From positions 1 to 13,539 of the forward strand of contig CAJXDY010000053.1 in assembly GCA_913052135.1 (NCBI GenBank): 13,539 nucleotides of DNA, written 5' to 3'. How positions within the stretch are numbered: the first letter of the stretch is position 1; every line of letters begins with the position of its first letter. The translations under genes and the position numbers were made by a program. The notes under the pieces are model-generated. The model worked only from the letters and a program-made list of their open reading frames with translations, searched no databases and was not told where the DNA came from. This DNA is from UBA8106 sp913052135. GTDB taxonomy: Bacteria; Acidobacteriota; Vicinamibacteria; Vicinamibacterales; UBA823. This document shows, one piece after another, positions 7,748 to 13,539 of the stretch.

Positions 7748-8179
7748 TCAGTTTGACAATATCTTGCGGTCCAGCATTTGTTCCGCAACAGCAATGCCGA
7801 GCGCTTGAGCATCATGCTCGAGCTGCGCTCGTGCGTCTTCAGTTTGTGCGCTTAGCCTAGTCGATGCCTCTTTAAACGCCGCGTCTGCTTCAATTCTGGC
7901 CTTTTGTAAAATGTCCTCTCGATGACCCAACAAGTCCTGCCTCATCTTGTCCATCTGTTTAAAAATATCAGCACGAGCCTCGGTTCTTTTTTCTTCAAAT
8001 TCCCTCGCGGCAGCAGCAGCTCGCTGGGTTGCCGATTCAGCCAGCTCTCGGGCCGACGCAATGGCCTGCTCGCGTTCTTGCATGACCCGCGTCAGTGGTT
8101 TGATGAGCGTGCGATCTAGCGTCCAAGCCAAAACCAATAGGAAGGCAATCACCCAGAAGAGCGATAGGTTCAGGTCCAC
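7748..8179 (-). CDS. atpF': F1Fo ATP synthase b' subunit (second peripheral-stalk subunit)
   Basis: This 143-residue protein pairs with b to form a heterodimeric stator stalk. An N-terminal membrane helix (about 5-21, LSLFWVIAFLLVLAWTL) is followed by RTLIKPLTRVMQEREQAIAS, the conserved b/b' exit from the membrane. A long Ala/Glu/Arg-rich coiled coil comes next, and the end, AVAEQMLDRKIL, matches the b-family C-terminal region. It lacks the extra N-terminal signal seen on the neighbouring b, which identifies it as the b' (AtpX-type) partner. The start is GTG at 8177-8179, with GGAG (8187-8190) 7 bases upstream. It is the first gene after the predicted atp promoter. In many bacteria the a and c genes precede it, but here the preceding gene is selD. 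Confidence 0.92.
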   Translation of the reverse strand: MDLNLSLFWVIAFLLVLAWTLDRTLIKPLTRVMQEREQAIASARELAESATQRAAAAAREFEEKRTEARADIFKQMDKMRQDLLGHREDILQKARIEADAAFKEASTRLSAQTEDARAQLEHDAQALGIAVAEQMLDRKILSN

Positions 8180-8236
8180 AAAGTTTCTCCGCTTGGCATC
8201 AAGTTACGTTAGAAATAAGGACTGTACAAAACCGTG

Positions 8237-8265
8237 ATTTTAGCATCTGCTAGGCGCAACGGCAA
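8237..8265 (-). promoter_or_regulatory. Predicted sigma70-type promoter of the atp gene cluster
   Basis: On the minus strand the -35 is TTGCCG (8260-8265), the spacer is 17 bases, and the -10 is TAAAAT (8237-8242) preceded by TGC, an extended -10. Transcription would start near 8230, giving a leader of about 50 bases before atpF'. The spacer carries the inverted repeat TAGCA-2-TGCTA (8241-8252), which touches the -10 and could be an operator. The call rests on pattern match only. The rest of the 8180-8356 gap shows no gene and no convincing terminator after selD. Confidence 0.6.
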
Positions 8266-8356
8266 GGGTTTGAGTGTTCATCTGCTCGCGTTTTTTCTTA
8301 CGACTCTACACTTAATCGCGAATCGGTCTTGTTTAAGATTGGGAACCAACTGTCGC

Positions 8357-9400
8357 TTAACTGATGGAAACGAGCATGTCACTCTGAGACGCTACTTCGC
8401 CGATCTTGGTTGCGCTCACACCAGCGCTTTTTAACCTCTGAGTTACTTCTGGGCTCCGGTCATGATTGACTGCCACCAGTAACCCGCCTGAGGTCTGAGG
8501 ATCATAAAGCAAAGCACGTAAATCATCATCGATGCCGGCGTTAACTCTAGAACCAAAATGATCCTGATTCGCACTCCCTCCCGCCGTTCGGTTCCGTTCC
8601 ACTAGTCCTCTGACACCTTCGATTAATGGAACCGCGGTGCTGTCGATATGTATCGTTACGTTGCTTGCCGCGGCCATTTCGCTAGCGTGACCAATGAGGC
8701 CAAAACCGGTTACGTCCGTGCAGGCATGCACATCGGTCGTCGAATATGCTCGTAAGGTCTCGGCTGCAAGTCGGTTAAGTGTGGTCATTAATGCAGTTGT
8801 CGAGGCAATTACACTTTCAGGCGCTCGCCCATATTTGATAGCTGTTGCCACGATACCGGTGCCAATTGGTTTGGTCAGCAGTAAGTTGTCACCCAGCTGA
8901 GCATTGGTATTTGTTAGAACCCGGTCGACATCAATCGAACCGGTAATGGAATACCCGAATTTAATCTCAGAGTCCTGCACGGTGTGCCCACCAAGGAGCG
9001 CTACGTTCGCTTCGCGCAGCTTCGTCAGGCCACCTTCAAAAATTGCCTTTCGGACCTCAGAATCCAGACCTTCCTTGGGAAATCCCGCAATGGCTAAGGC
9101 GGTGAGCGGCTGACCGCCCATCGCATATACGTCGCTGAGCGCGTTCGCTGCCGCGACCTGACCATAGAGGAGCGGATCGTCAATGATGGGTGTGATGAAA
9201 TCAACCGTCTGAACCAGCGCGGATTTGTCGTCCCACCGATACACACCTGCATCGTCCGAGGTTCTGAAGTCCACAAGAACCCGGTCATTATCGGGTATTT
9301 GAAGGCCGCTCAACACGTGAGCGAGCTCGCCCGCAGCGAGCTTACTCGCTCAACCGGCGCAGGATGCGAACTCGGTCAACCGCTTCTTGCCGAATCTCAT
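8357..9400 (-). CDS. selD: Selenophosphate synthetase SelD, selenocysteine-containing (UGA at codon 17)
   Basis: SelD makes selenophosphate from selenide and ATP, the selenium donor for selenocysteine and selenouridine. Read from the ATG at 9398-9400 with UGA decoded as Sec, it has 347 residues, the normal length. The start is MRFGKKRLTEFASCAGUASK: Sec17 falls on the catalytic Cys/Sec position and Lys20 on the essential lysine of the family (E. coli Cys17 and Lys20). Further motifs are TVDFITPIIDDP, AAANALSDVYAMGG, LLGGHTVQDSE, TKPIGTGI, CTDVTGFGLIGHASEM and DPQTSGGLL. A perfect AAAGGAGG (9410-9417) lies 9 bases before the ATG. A UGA-terminating gene call would instead start at the GTG 9314-9316, losing 28 residues and the active site. 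It follows parB by 40 bases, probably in the same transcript. A Sec-encoded SelD implies selA, selB and selC elsewhere. Confidence 0.93.
9318..9352 (-). promoter_or_regulatory. Candidate bacterial SECIS hairpin in selD, starting at the Sec UGA
   Basis: From the UGA (9352-9350), UGAGCG pairs with CGCUCA (9323-9318). After a 4-base AGUA bulge, AGCUCGC (9342-9336) pairs with GCGAGCU (9330-9324) around the 5-base loop UGCGG (9335-9331). That is 13 base pairs in 35 bases, GC-rich and inside coding sequence. The loop has G at its second position, about 15 bases after the UGA, close to what is described for bacterial SECIS elements read by SelB. Pairing was worked out by eye, and no folding energy was computed. 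Confidence 0.72.
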
Positions 9401-9409
9401 CTCGTATCG

Positions 9410-9417
9410 CCTCCTTT
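9410..9417 (-). promoter_or_regulatory. Strong Shine-Dalgarno site fixing the upstream selD start
   Basis: AAAGGAGG lies 9 bases before the ATG at 9398-9400. It is the best ribosome binding site in the window. There is no reason for it to be there unless translation enters upstream of the UGA, so it supports Sec decoding over a start at the downstream GTG. Confidence 0.85.
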
Positions 9418-9440
9418 ACTTCGTGGGAATTCCAATTTCA

Positions 9441-10292
9441 TTAATTCGTCAACTTTTCGTAAAGACGCTGCAATTCGTTCTCTGATGTGAAATCAATCTC
9501 AATTCGCCCGGCCTTTTTCTTTTTTACGATTCGCACTCGAGTGCCCAAAACAAATCGAAGCCGTTCTTCCGCTGCGCGTACGTGCACGTCCTGGGTGGGA
9601 GGTGTTTGCGACGTCGGCTCTTCTTCAGCTCTATTAAGTTTTCGGATTAGAACCTCGACCTCACGAACCGATAGACCGCGTGCCACAACTTCACGTGCGG
9701 CTTGCCGTTGTGTTTTCTCGTCACGCAAGCCCAACAGCGCACGTGCGTGTCCCACACTTAAAAGACCCGCAGCTAAATCAGCCTTAAGATCGTCGGGAAG
9801 TCGCAAAAGTCGCAATGCGTTTGCAATGGTCGACCGGTCTTTACCCACCGCTACCGCCACCTCTTCCTGGCTGAGTTTCAATTCGTCGATCAGTCGACGA
9901 TAGGCGGATGCTTCATCAACGGGATTCAGGTTTTCGCGTTGGATGTTTTCGATGAGCGCTAGCTGCAAGAGCTTGTCATCTTCAACATTGCGAATAACTA
10001 CAGGCACACGCAATAACCCAGCGCGCTGGGCGGCGCGCCATCGGCGCTCTCCCGCGACTATTTCAAATCCGCCGTCGGTTTTCCGAACTACGATTGGCTG
10101 AATTACACCGTGCACTCGAATCGACTGAGTCAATTCATCGAGGTTCGCGGCCTCGACTTCCATTCTTGGCTGCTGCCGGTTTGGTGTTAATTGGTCAATG
10201 TCTACCTCATTATTCGTAACAGTCGTCGTCGGTTCTGTCTCGGGAATAAGTGCTCTTAATCCCCTTCCGAGCGCGAAACGCTTTTCAGCCAT
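9441..10292 (-). CDS. parB: Chromosome-partitioning protein ParB (Spo0J family, CTP-dependent DNA clamp)
   Basis: ParB binds parS sites near the origin, spreads as a CTP-gated clamp and is moved by ParA to segregate the chromosome. The 283-residue product starts with the ParA-interaction peptide (RFALGRGLRALIP, 5-17). The N-terminal CTP-binding domain follows, with GERRWRAA (81-88) and ENIQRENLNPVDEA (115-128). A helix-turn-helix at about 141-162 (SQEEVAVAVGKDRSTIANAL) binds parS. After a polar linker (EEEPTSQTPPTQD) the C-terminal dimerisation domain ends in QRLYEKLTN. Size and domain order are typical. The ATG at 10290-10292 overlaps the end of parA by 8 bases, consistent with translational coupling. 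No complete parS consensus was found in the window. Confidence 0.96.
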   Translation of the reverse strand: MAEKRFALGRGLRALIPETEPTTTVTNNEVDIDQLTPNRQQPRMEVEAANLDELTQSIRVHGVIQPIVVRKTDGGFEIVAGERRWRAAQRAGLLRVPVVIRNVEDDKLLQLALIENIQRENLNPVDEASAYRRLIDELKLSQEEVAVAVGKDRSTIANALRLLRLPDDLKADLAAGLLSVGHARALLGLRDEKTQRQAAREVVARGLSVREVEVLIRKLNRAEEEPTSQTPPTQDVHVRAAEERLRFVLGTRVRIVKKKKAGRIEIDFTSENELQRLYEKLTN

Positions 10293-11094
10293 GATTGTCC
10301 TCCGTTTTATTGACTTGTAACTCGCGCGAGACTATTTCCTTCGCTACGGATAGGTACGCTAGGGCGCCCCGAGAGTTTTTATCGTACAAAATAGCCGGTA
10401 TGCCATGACTTGGTGCTTCCCCCAGTTTGATATTTCTAGGAATAACAGTCTCGAAGACTTTCTCTTTAAAAAATTTCCGAACCTCTTGCGCAACTTGCTG
10501 TCCAAGATTGGTGCGTTCATCGTGCATGGTGAGCAGGACACCCTCAATCTCCAACTGTGGGTTAAGGGACGTGCGCACCCTACGCACGGTCGCAACCAGG
10601 TCGGCTAAACCTTCAAGTGCGAAGTACTCGCTATGCAAGGGGATTATTACCGTGTCGGCCGCGACAAGGCCGTTCAGTGTTAACAATCCGAGTGAGGGTG
10701 GTGTGTCAATAAAGATGTAGTCGTAAGTATCTCGAAGTTGCCGGACAAGTGTTCGCAGGCGTGTTTCACGGGCTATCATCGACACCAATTCCAGTTCCGC
10801 GCCAGTTAGGCTCCTATCTGCCATGACGAGACTTAATCCCTTTACGTCGGTGCCAACAACAAACTGCCCGAATTCAAGCGCAGGCTCTGCGGTAAGAGCC
10901 TCGTACACTGTCCGACCTTGCGAAGCTTGACCTTTCCGACCAAGACCACTCGTTAGATTGCCTTGGGGATCCATGTCAATCACCAAGACCCTGCGATCAG
11001 CTAGCGCTAGCGCAGTAGCAAGGTTGAGCGTGGTTGTCGTTTTGCCAACACCGCCCTTCTGGTTGGCTATTGCGATGATCATTCTTGCTGCCAC
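10285..11094 (-). CDS. parA: Chromosome-partitioning ATPase ParA (Soj family)
   Basis: ParA is the Walker-type ATPase that binds DNA non-specifically and pulls ParB-parS complexes apart. The 269-residue product shows the deviant Walker A KGGVGKTT (13-20), a switch I/Walker A' region VLVIDMDPQGNLTSG (35-49), and the Walker B segment YIFIDTPPSLGLLTLNGL. There is no N-terminal helix-turn-helix, so it is the small chromosomal (Soj) type and not a plasmid type Ia ParA. The start is GTG at 11092-11094, supported by GGGAGG (11105-11110) 10 bases upstream. An ATG four codons later (11080-11082) has no good site. The gap upstream (11095-11215) may hold its promoter. Its pairing with parB next to the atp genes suggests a location near the replication origin. 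Confidence 0.96.
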   Translation of the reverse strand: MAARMIIAIANQKGGVGKTTTTLNLATALALADRRVLVIDMDPQGNLTSGLGRKGQASQGRTVYEALTAEPALEFGQFVVGTDVKGLSLVMADRSLTGAELELVSMIARETRLRTLVRQLRDTYDYIFIDTPPSLGLLTLNGLVAADTVIIPLHSEYFALEGLADLVATVRRVRTSLNPQLEIEGVLLTMHDERTNLGQQVAQEVRKFFKEKVFETVIPRNIKLGEAPSHGIPAILYDKNSRGALAYLSVAKEIVSRELQVNKTEDNHG

Positions 11095-11159
11095 GGATTA
11101 AAGGCCTCCCGTACAGCGGTGTTTGAGGACGTTCCCCCTTAAGACCGTTGTGAGGCGTA

Positions 11160-11189
11160 ATTCTAGTCCTCGGGTTGCCGTGCACGCAA
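11160..11189 (-). promoter_or_regulatory. Weak candidate promoter for parA-parB-selD
   Basis: On the minus strand TTGCGT (11184-11189) and TAGAAT (11160-11165) are separated by 18 bases in the 121-base gap between the DUF151 gene and parA. The -35 match is modest, so this is a guess based on position and spacing. No T-rich intrinsic terminator is evident in this gap. Confidence 0.25.
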
Positions 11190-11215
11190 CAATATTCCAT
11201 CTTTCGATCGGTTTC

Positions 11216-11701
11216 CTACATCTTGTATTTTCCGAGGTCGTCTGGGTCGAGATTCTCGAGCCATTGTTGTAGGCGCGCAGAGTCGCCTTTGTCAGGCGTG
11301 ATGTCCATCGACTTCGCGTTTTCGATCACCGCGTCCTCCGCGAAGATGGGCGCTCGTACGCGCAGCGCCAAGGCGATGGCATCGCTCGGCCGGGCGTCGA
11401 TCATGACCATCTCGCCAGCGACGACGATGTGGAGTACGGCGTAGAACGTGTTGCCCTTTAGGTCGCTGACGACGATTTTCTGCACATCGCCATTGAGGCC
11501 CTGGATCACATTGCGCAGCAGGTCATGGGTCATCGGTCTTGGGGTCGAGACGTTCTCGATCTGCAGGGCGATCGCGTTGGCCTCGAAGACACCCACCCAG
11601 ATCGGGAGGACGCGTTTCCCGTCGCTGTCATGCAGGATGACGATTGGCATGTTCGTCACCGGGTCGACCATCAGCCCCTTGATTGACATCTCAATCTGCA
11701 T
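11216..11701 (-). CDS. Bifunctional nuclease family (BFN, DUF151) protein
   Basis: This 161-residue protein belongs to the DUF151/BFN family. A few plant and bacterial relatives are reported to have nuclease activity, but the cellular role in bacteria is not established. The family core runs from about residue 5 to 135. It includes LPIWVGVFEANAIALQ (32-47), RPMTHDLL (55-62), VSDLKGNTFYAVL (78-90) and the signature IDARPSDAIALALR (101-114). The C-terminus (LQQWLENLDPDDLGKYKM) is the usual 'W-L-...-P-D-D-F/L' tail. The frame is open far upstream inside miaB, but the ATG at 11699-11701 is the true start. GGAGGAG (11708-11714) lies 6 bases before it, and homology begins there. It overlaps the end of miaB by 11 bases. 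Codons are GC-rich, like miaB and recN and unlike parA. Confidence 0.9.
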   Translation of the reverse strand: MQIEMSIKGLMVDPVTNMPIVILHDSDGKRVLPIWVGVFEANAIALQIENVSTPRPMTHDLLRNVIQGLNGDVQKIVVSDLKGNTFYAVLHIVVAGEMVMIDARPSDAIALALRVRAPIFAEDAVIENAKSMDITPDKGDSARLQQWLENLDPDDLGKYKM

Positions 11702-13046
11702 GGTGCGCTCCTCCATCATGGGACTGTTGGGCTGGGGCAAGCTGACCAGATAGGCTGAACGGCCCAGCCTTAGTGACTCGGACATGCACCAGTTGGCCAA
11801 GCAGGCGCTCTGGAGCCTTGAAGTTGACGACGGTGTTCCCCACCGTTCGTCCAGCCAGATCAGACTGACGGCGCCGGCTAGTCGAGTCGACCAGGACCTC
11901 CACCTCGTGACCAACCTGTCGTCTGTTGAGCTTCTCCTGGATGCTTTTTTGTACGTCCTGTAATTCGATGATCCGGCTGGTCTTGTCAGCGGCCGAGACA
12001 TCGTCCGTGAGCCGTTTGGTGGCGAGGGTGTTGGGACGTTCCGAATACTTGAACGAGAACATGCTGTGGTAGCCCACCGTCCTCACCAGACTCAGCGTCT
12101 CCTCGAAGTCTCGTGCCGTCTCCCCAGGAAACCCTACGATCATGTCGGTCGAAAGGGTGATGTCCGGCATGGCGTTCCGTATGCGCTCGACGAGCGTCAG
12201 ATAGTCTTCGCGAGAATGGCGCCGGCGCATCCGCGTCAGGACCTCAGTCGAGCCGGACTGCACCGGCAGATGTAGATGGCGACAGACTTTCGGTAGCCTC
12301 TGCATGACCCCGATCATACGCGCCGTGACATGTCTCGGGTGGGGGCTCGCGAACCGGATGCGATCGACGCCAGGCACCTCGTGGACCATTTCCAGTAGCG
12401 CAGCGAAGTCGCAGCCCGATCGATCTGGGGCTGCGTAGTGATTGACGATTTGTCCGAGCAACTGGATCTCGCGATGCCCCTGGGAGGCGGCGAGGCGCAC
12501 CTCCTCGACAATCTCGCGCGAGGGGCGCATGCGTTCGTGACCCCGGGTGTAGGGGACAACGCAGAACGCACAGAAGTCGTTGCACCCCTCAATGATTGTG
12601 ACGGATGCCTTGACCGGGTCCGTACGCTTCGTGATGCCGAATGGGAACGACACGTTGTCGTAGGGGTTGATGTCAACCCGTTCTGGCCGGCTCTGCGCGA
12701 GCTCGTCCACCATCTCCGGCAGCCGCGTCAGCGCTTGTGTGCCTACGACCAGATCCACACGGCGCCCACGCTCGAGCAGCGCACTCCCCTCCTGTTGAGC
12801 CACGCACCCGGTCACGGCGACAATTGGCCGTCTCCCGGACGTGTTCTCCGGTACCTGACCCAACTCCGTATACAGTCGATCCTCGGCCCGCTCTCTGACG
12901 CTGCAGGTGTTGATAACCACGAGGTCGGCCTCGTTGGGTGCCGCCGCCGCCTCATAGCCCGCCTGATCGAGGAGGCCGGCCAGACGCTCGGAGTCGTGGA
13001 CGTTCATCTGGCAACCGAACGTTTCGATGAAGTATTTCCTGGGCAC
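11691..13046 (-). CDS. miaB: tRNA-2-methylthio-N6-isopentenyladenosine(37) synthase MiaB
   Basis: MiaB is a radical-SAM enzyme that adds a methylthio group to isopentenyl-adenosine 37 of tRNAs that read UNN codons. With the GTG start at 13044-13046 it has 451 residues, the normal size. The N-terminal UPF0004 domain holds the auxiliary [4Fe-4S] cysteines Cys12 (TFGCQMN), Cys48 (INTCSVRE) and Cys81 (VTGCVAQ). The radical-SAM cluster is Cys155-x3-Cys159-x2-Cys162 (EGCNDFCAFCVVPYTRG). The C-terminal TRAM domain (about 375-438) includes VGHEVEVLVDS and GRTVGNTVVNF. AAGGA (13053-13057) is 6 bases before the GTG, just past the recN stop. Longer in-frame starts would lie inside recN and lack homology. 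It belongs to the GC-rich block with recN and DUF151. Confidence 0.96.
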   Translation of the reverse strand: MPRKYFIETFGCQMNVHDSERLAGLLDQAGYEAAAAPNEADLVVINTCSVRERAEDRLYTELGQVPENTSGRRPIVAVTGCVAQQEGSALLERGRRVDLVVGTQALTRLPEMVDELAQSRPERVDINPYDNVSFPFGITKRTDPVKASVTIIEGCNDFCAFCVVPYTRGHERMRPSREIVEEVRLAASQGHREIQLLGQIVNHYAAPDRSGCDFAALLEMVHEVPGVDRIRFASPHPRHVTARMIGVMQRLPKVCRHLHLPVQSGSTEVLTRMRRRHSREDYLTLVERIRNAMPDITLSTDMIVGFPGETARDFEETLSLVRTVGYHSMFSFKYSERPNTLATKRLTDDVSAADKTSRIIELQDVQKSIQEKLNRRQVGHEVEVLVDSTSRRRQSDLAGRTVGNTVVNFKAPERLLGQLVHVRVTKAGPFSLSGQLAPAQQSHDGGAHHAD

Positions 13047-13059
13047 CGTTTTTCCTTGC

Positions 13060-13539
13060 CTATTGATGTTCGCCTTCCAGTAGCTCCCGTGCGGTTTGCA
13101 ACACGGCATCAGACACCCGTGTCCCGGTCATCATCCTGGCGACCTCTGCGGCACGCGCCTCGTCATCAAGGCGGTCGACTCTCGCCGTGGTACGGCCGTT
13201 GACGACGATTTTTTTCACTCGGTAATGGGTGGTGCCATATGTGGCTATCTGAGGCAAATGAGTCACGCACAGGACCTGGGCCTGACTTGCGAGTCCCCGC
13301 AACTTGGCGCCAACGCGGTCAGCCGCTTCCCCGCCAATCCCGGCGTCAACCTCATCGAACACGAGCGTCCTCCCCCGTACCTCCGGTGCGGTGATGGTGC
13401 GGAGGGCCAACATCACGCGGGAGAGTTCTCCGCCGGACGCAATGCGCGCCAGCGCCTTCACGGTCTCGCCGGGATTCGCCGAGAAGTAGAACTCGGCTCG
13501 GTCGGCCCCACGGTCCGTCCAGTCGCTCTCGTTGGTGGG
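13060..13539 (-). CDS. recN: DNA repair protein RecN, C-terminal part (gene runs off the right edge)
   Basis: RecN is an SMC-like ATPase that acts early in double-strand break repair. The window holds the last 159 residues. They begin with a segment ending in RAEFYFSANPGETVKALARI, which precedes the ABC signature ASGGELSRVMLAL. Walker B and the D-loop follow (TLVFDEVDAGIGGEAADRVG), and then the switch region VLCVTHLPQIATYG. The tail (ARMMTGTRVSDAVLQTARELL) is typical of RecN. This arrangement of signature, DEVDAGIGG and THLPQIA distinguishes RecN from SbcC or SMC. The frame is open to the right edge, so the N-terminal Walker A and coiled coil lie outside. The stop (13060-13062) is 13 bases before the miaB start, suggesting a recN-miaB-DUF151 operon. 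Confidence 0.95.
   Translation of the reverse strand, partial: PTNESDWTDRGADRAEFYFSANPGETVKALARIASGGELSRVMLALRTITAPEVRGRTLVFDEVDAGIGGEAADRVGAKLRGLASQAQVLCVTHLPQIATYGTTHYRVKKIVVNGRTTARVDRLDDEARAAEVARMMTGTRVSDAVLQTARELLEGEHQ

Noticed and set aside
8234..8434. 66-codon open frame on the plus strand in the selD-atp gap
   Set aside because: It overlaps the 3' end of selD and the atp promoter, and has no ribosome site or recognisable sequence.
9350..9352. The TGA in selD as a true stop with translation starting at GTG 9314-9316
   Set aside because: It would leave SelD without its catalytic residue and essential lysine, the strong ribosome site would have no purpose, and the residues on both sides of the TGA match the family.
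9685..9700. TTCACGTG inside parB as a possible parS core
   Set aside because: Flanking bases do not follow the parS palindrome. Only about 9 of 16 positions match.
10762..10770. TGTTTCACG, matching one half of the parS consensus, inside parA
   Set aside because: Only the first nine positions match and the second half shows no symmetry. One such half-site in 13.5 kb is not surprising, and a real parS is a near-perfect 16-base palindrome.
11174..11190. GTTGC-7-GCAAC inverted repeat between DUF151 and parA as a terminator
   Set aside because: The stem is only five pairs and no T-run follows on the minus strand.
12438..13202. 254-codon open frame on the plus strand opposite miaB and recN
   Set aside because: It crosses the junction of two well-supported genes, and GC-rich coding DNA commonly leaves long antisense frames. 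No family motif is seen.

Overview
The window is a run of housekeeping genes, all read from the minus strand, so transcription goes from high to low coordinates. It looks like a free-living Gram-negative chromosome. The evidence is a chromosomal parAB pair, an F-type ATP synthase locus starting with paired b' and b subunits, a selenocysteine-decoding SelD, and an ABC exporter of the O-antigen/capsule type. A layout of parA-parB followed by b'-b-delta-alpha-gamma-beta-epsilon, with the a and c subunit genes elsewhere, is familiar from Geobacter-like deltaproteobacteria and related lineages. Acidobacteriota is also plausible. Taxonomy is an inference and is not fixed by the sequence.

Region 1 (13539 to 11216, GC-rich): the 3' part of recN (DNA repair), miaB (tRNA methylthiotransferase) and a bifunctional-nuclease-family (DUF151) gene. 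They are packed with a 13-base gap and an 11-base overlap, consistent with one operon. Region 2 (11094 to 8357): parA and parB (chromosome partitioning, 8-base overlap), then selD 40 bases later. selD is the highlight. Read from the ATG at 9398-9400 behind a strong ribosome binding site, it has an in-frame UGA at codon 17, exactly where the catalytic Cys/Sec of selenophosphate synthetase lies, and a near-perfect hairpin starts at that UGA. A gene caller that treats UGA as stop would lose the first 28 residues, including the active site. Region 3 (8265 to 1899): a good sigma70-type promoter, then b', b, delta, alpha, gamma, beta and epsilon. No a (atpB) or c (atpE) gene is present. The b subunit has an extra N-terminal signal-like segment and probably starts at TTG. 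Hairpins lie between delta/alpha and between gamma/beta. Region 4 (1779 to 1): a PP2C Ser/Thr phosphatase whose end overlaps the start of an ABC-2 permease, followed by the partial ATP-binding subunit of that exporter.

Base composition changes clearly around 11.2 kb. Sampled lines in the recN-miaB-DUF151 block run about 58-72% GC, and those in the par-sel-atp-exporter block about 37-53%. No mobile element, CRISPR array, tRNA or rRNA was seen. The longest gene-free stretch is about 177 bases (8180-8356) and holds the atp promoter. I see no evidence of a wholly new system. The items most worth a second look are the Sec-containing SelD with its hairpin, the composition step, the intercistronic hairpins and the phosphatase-exporter coupling.
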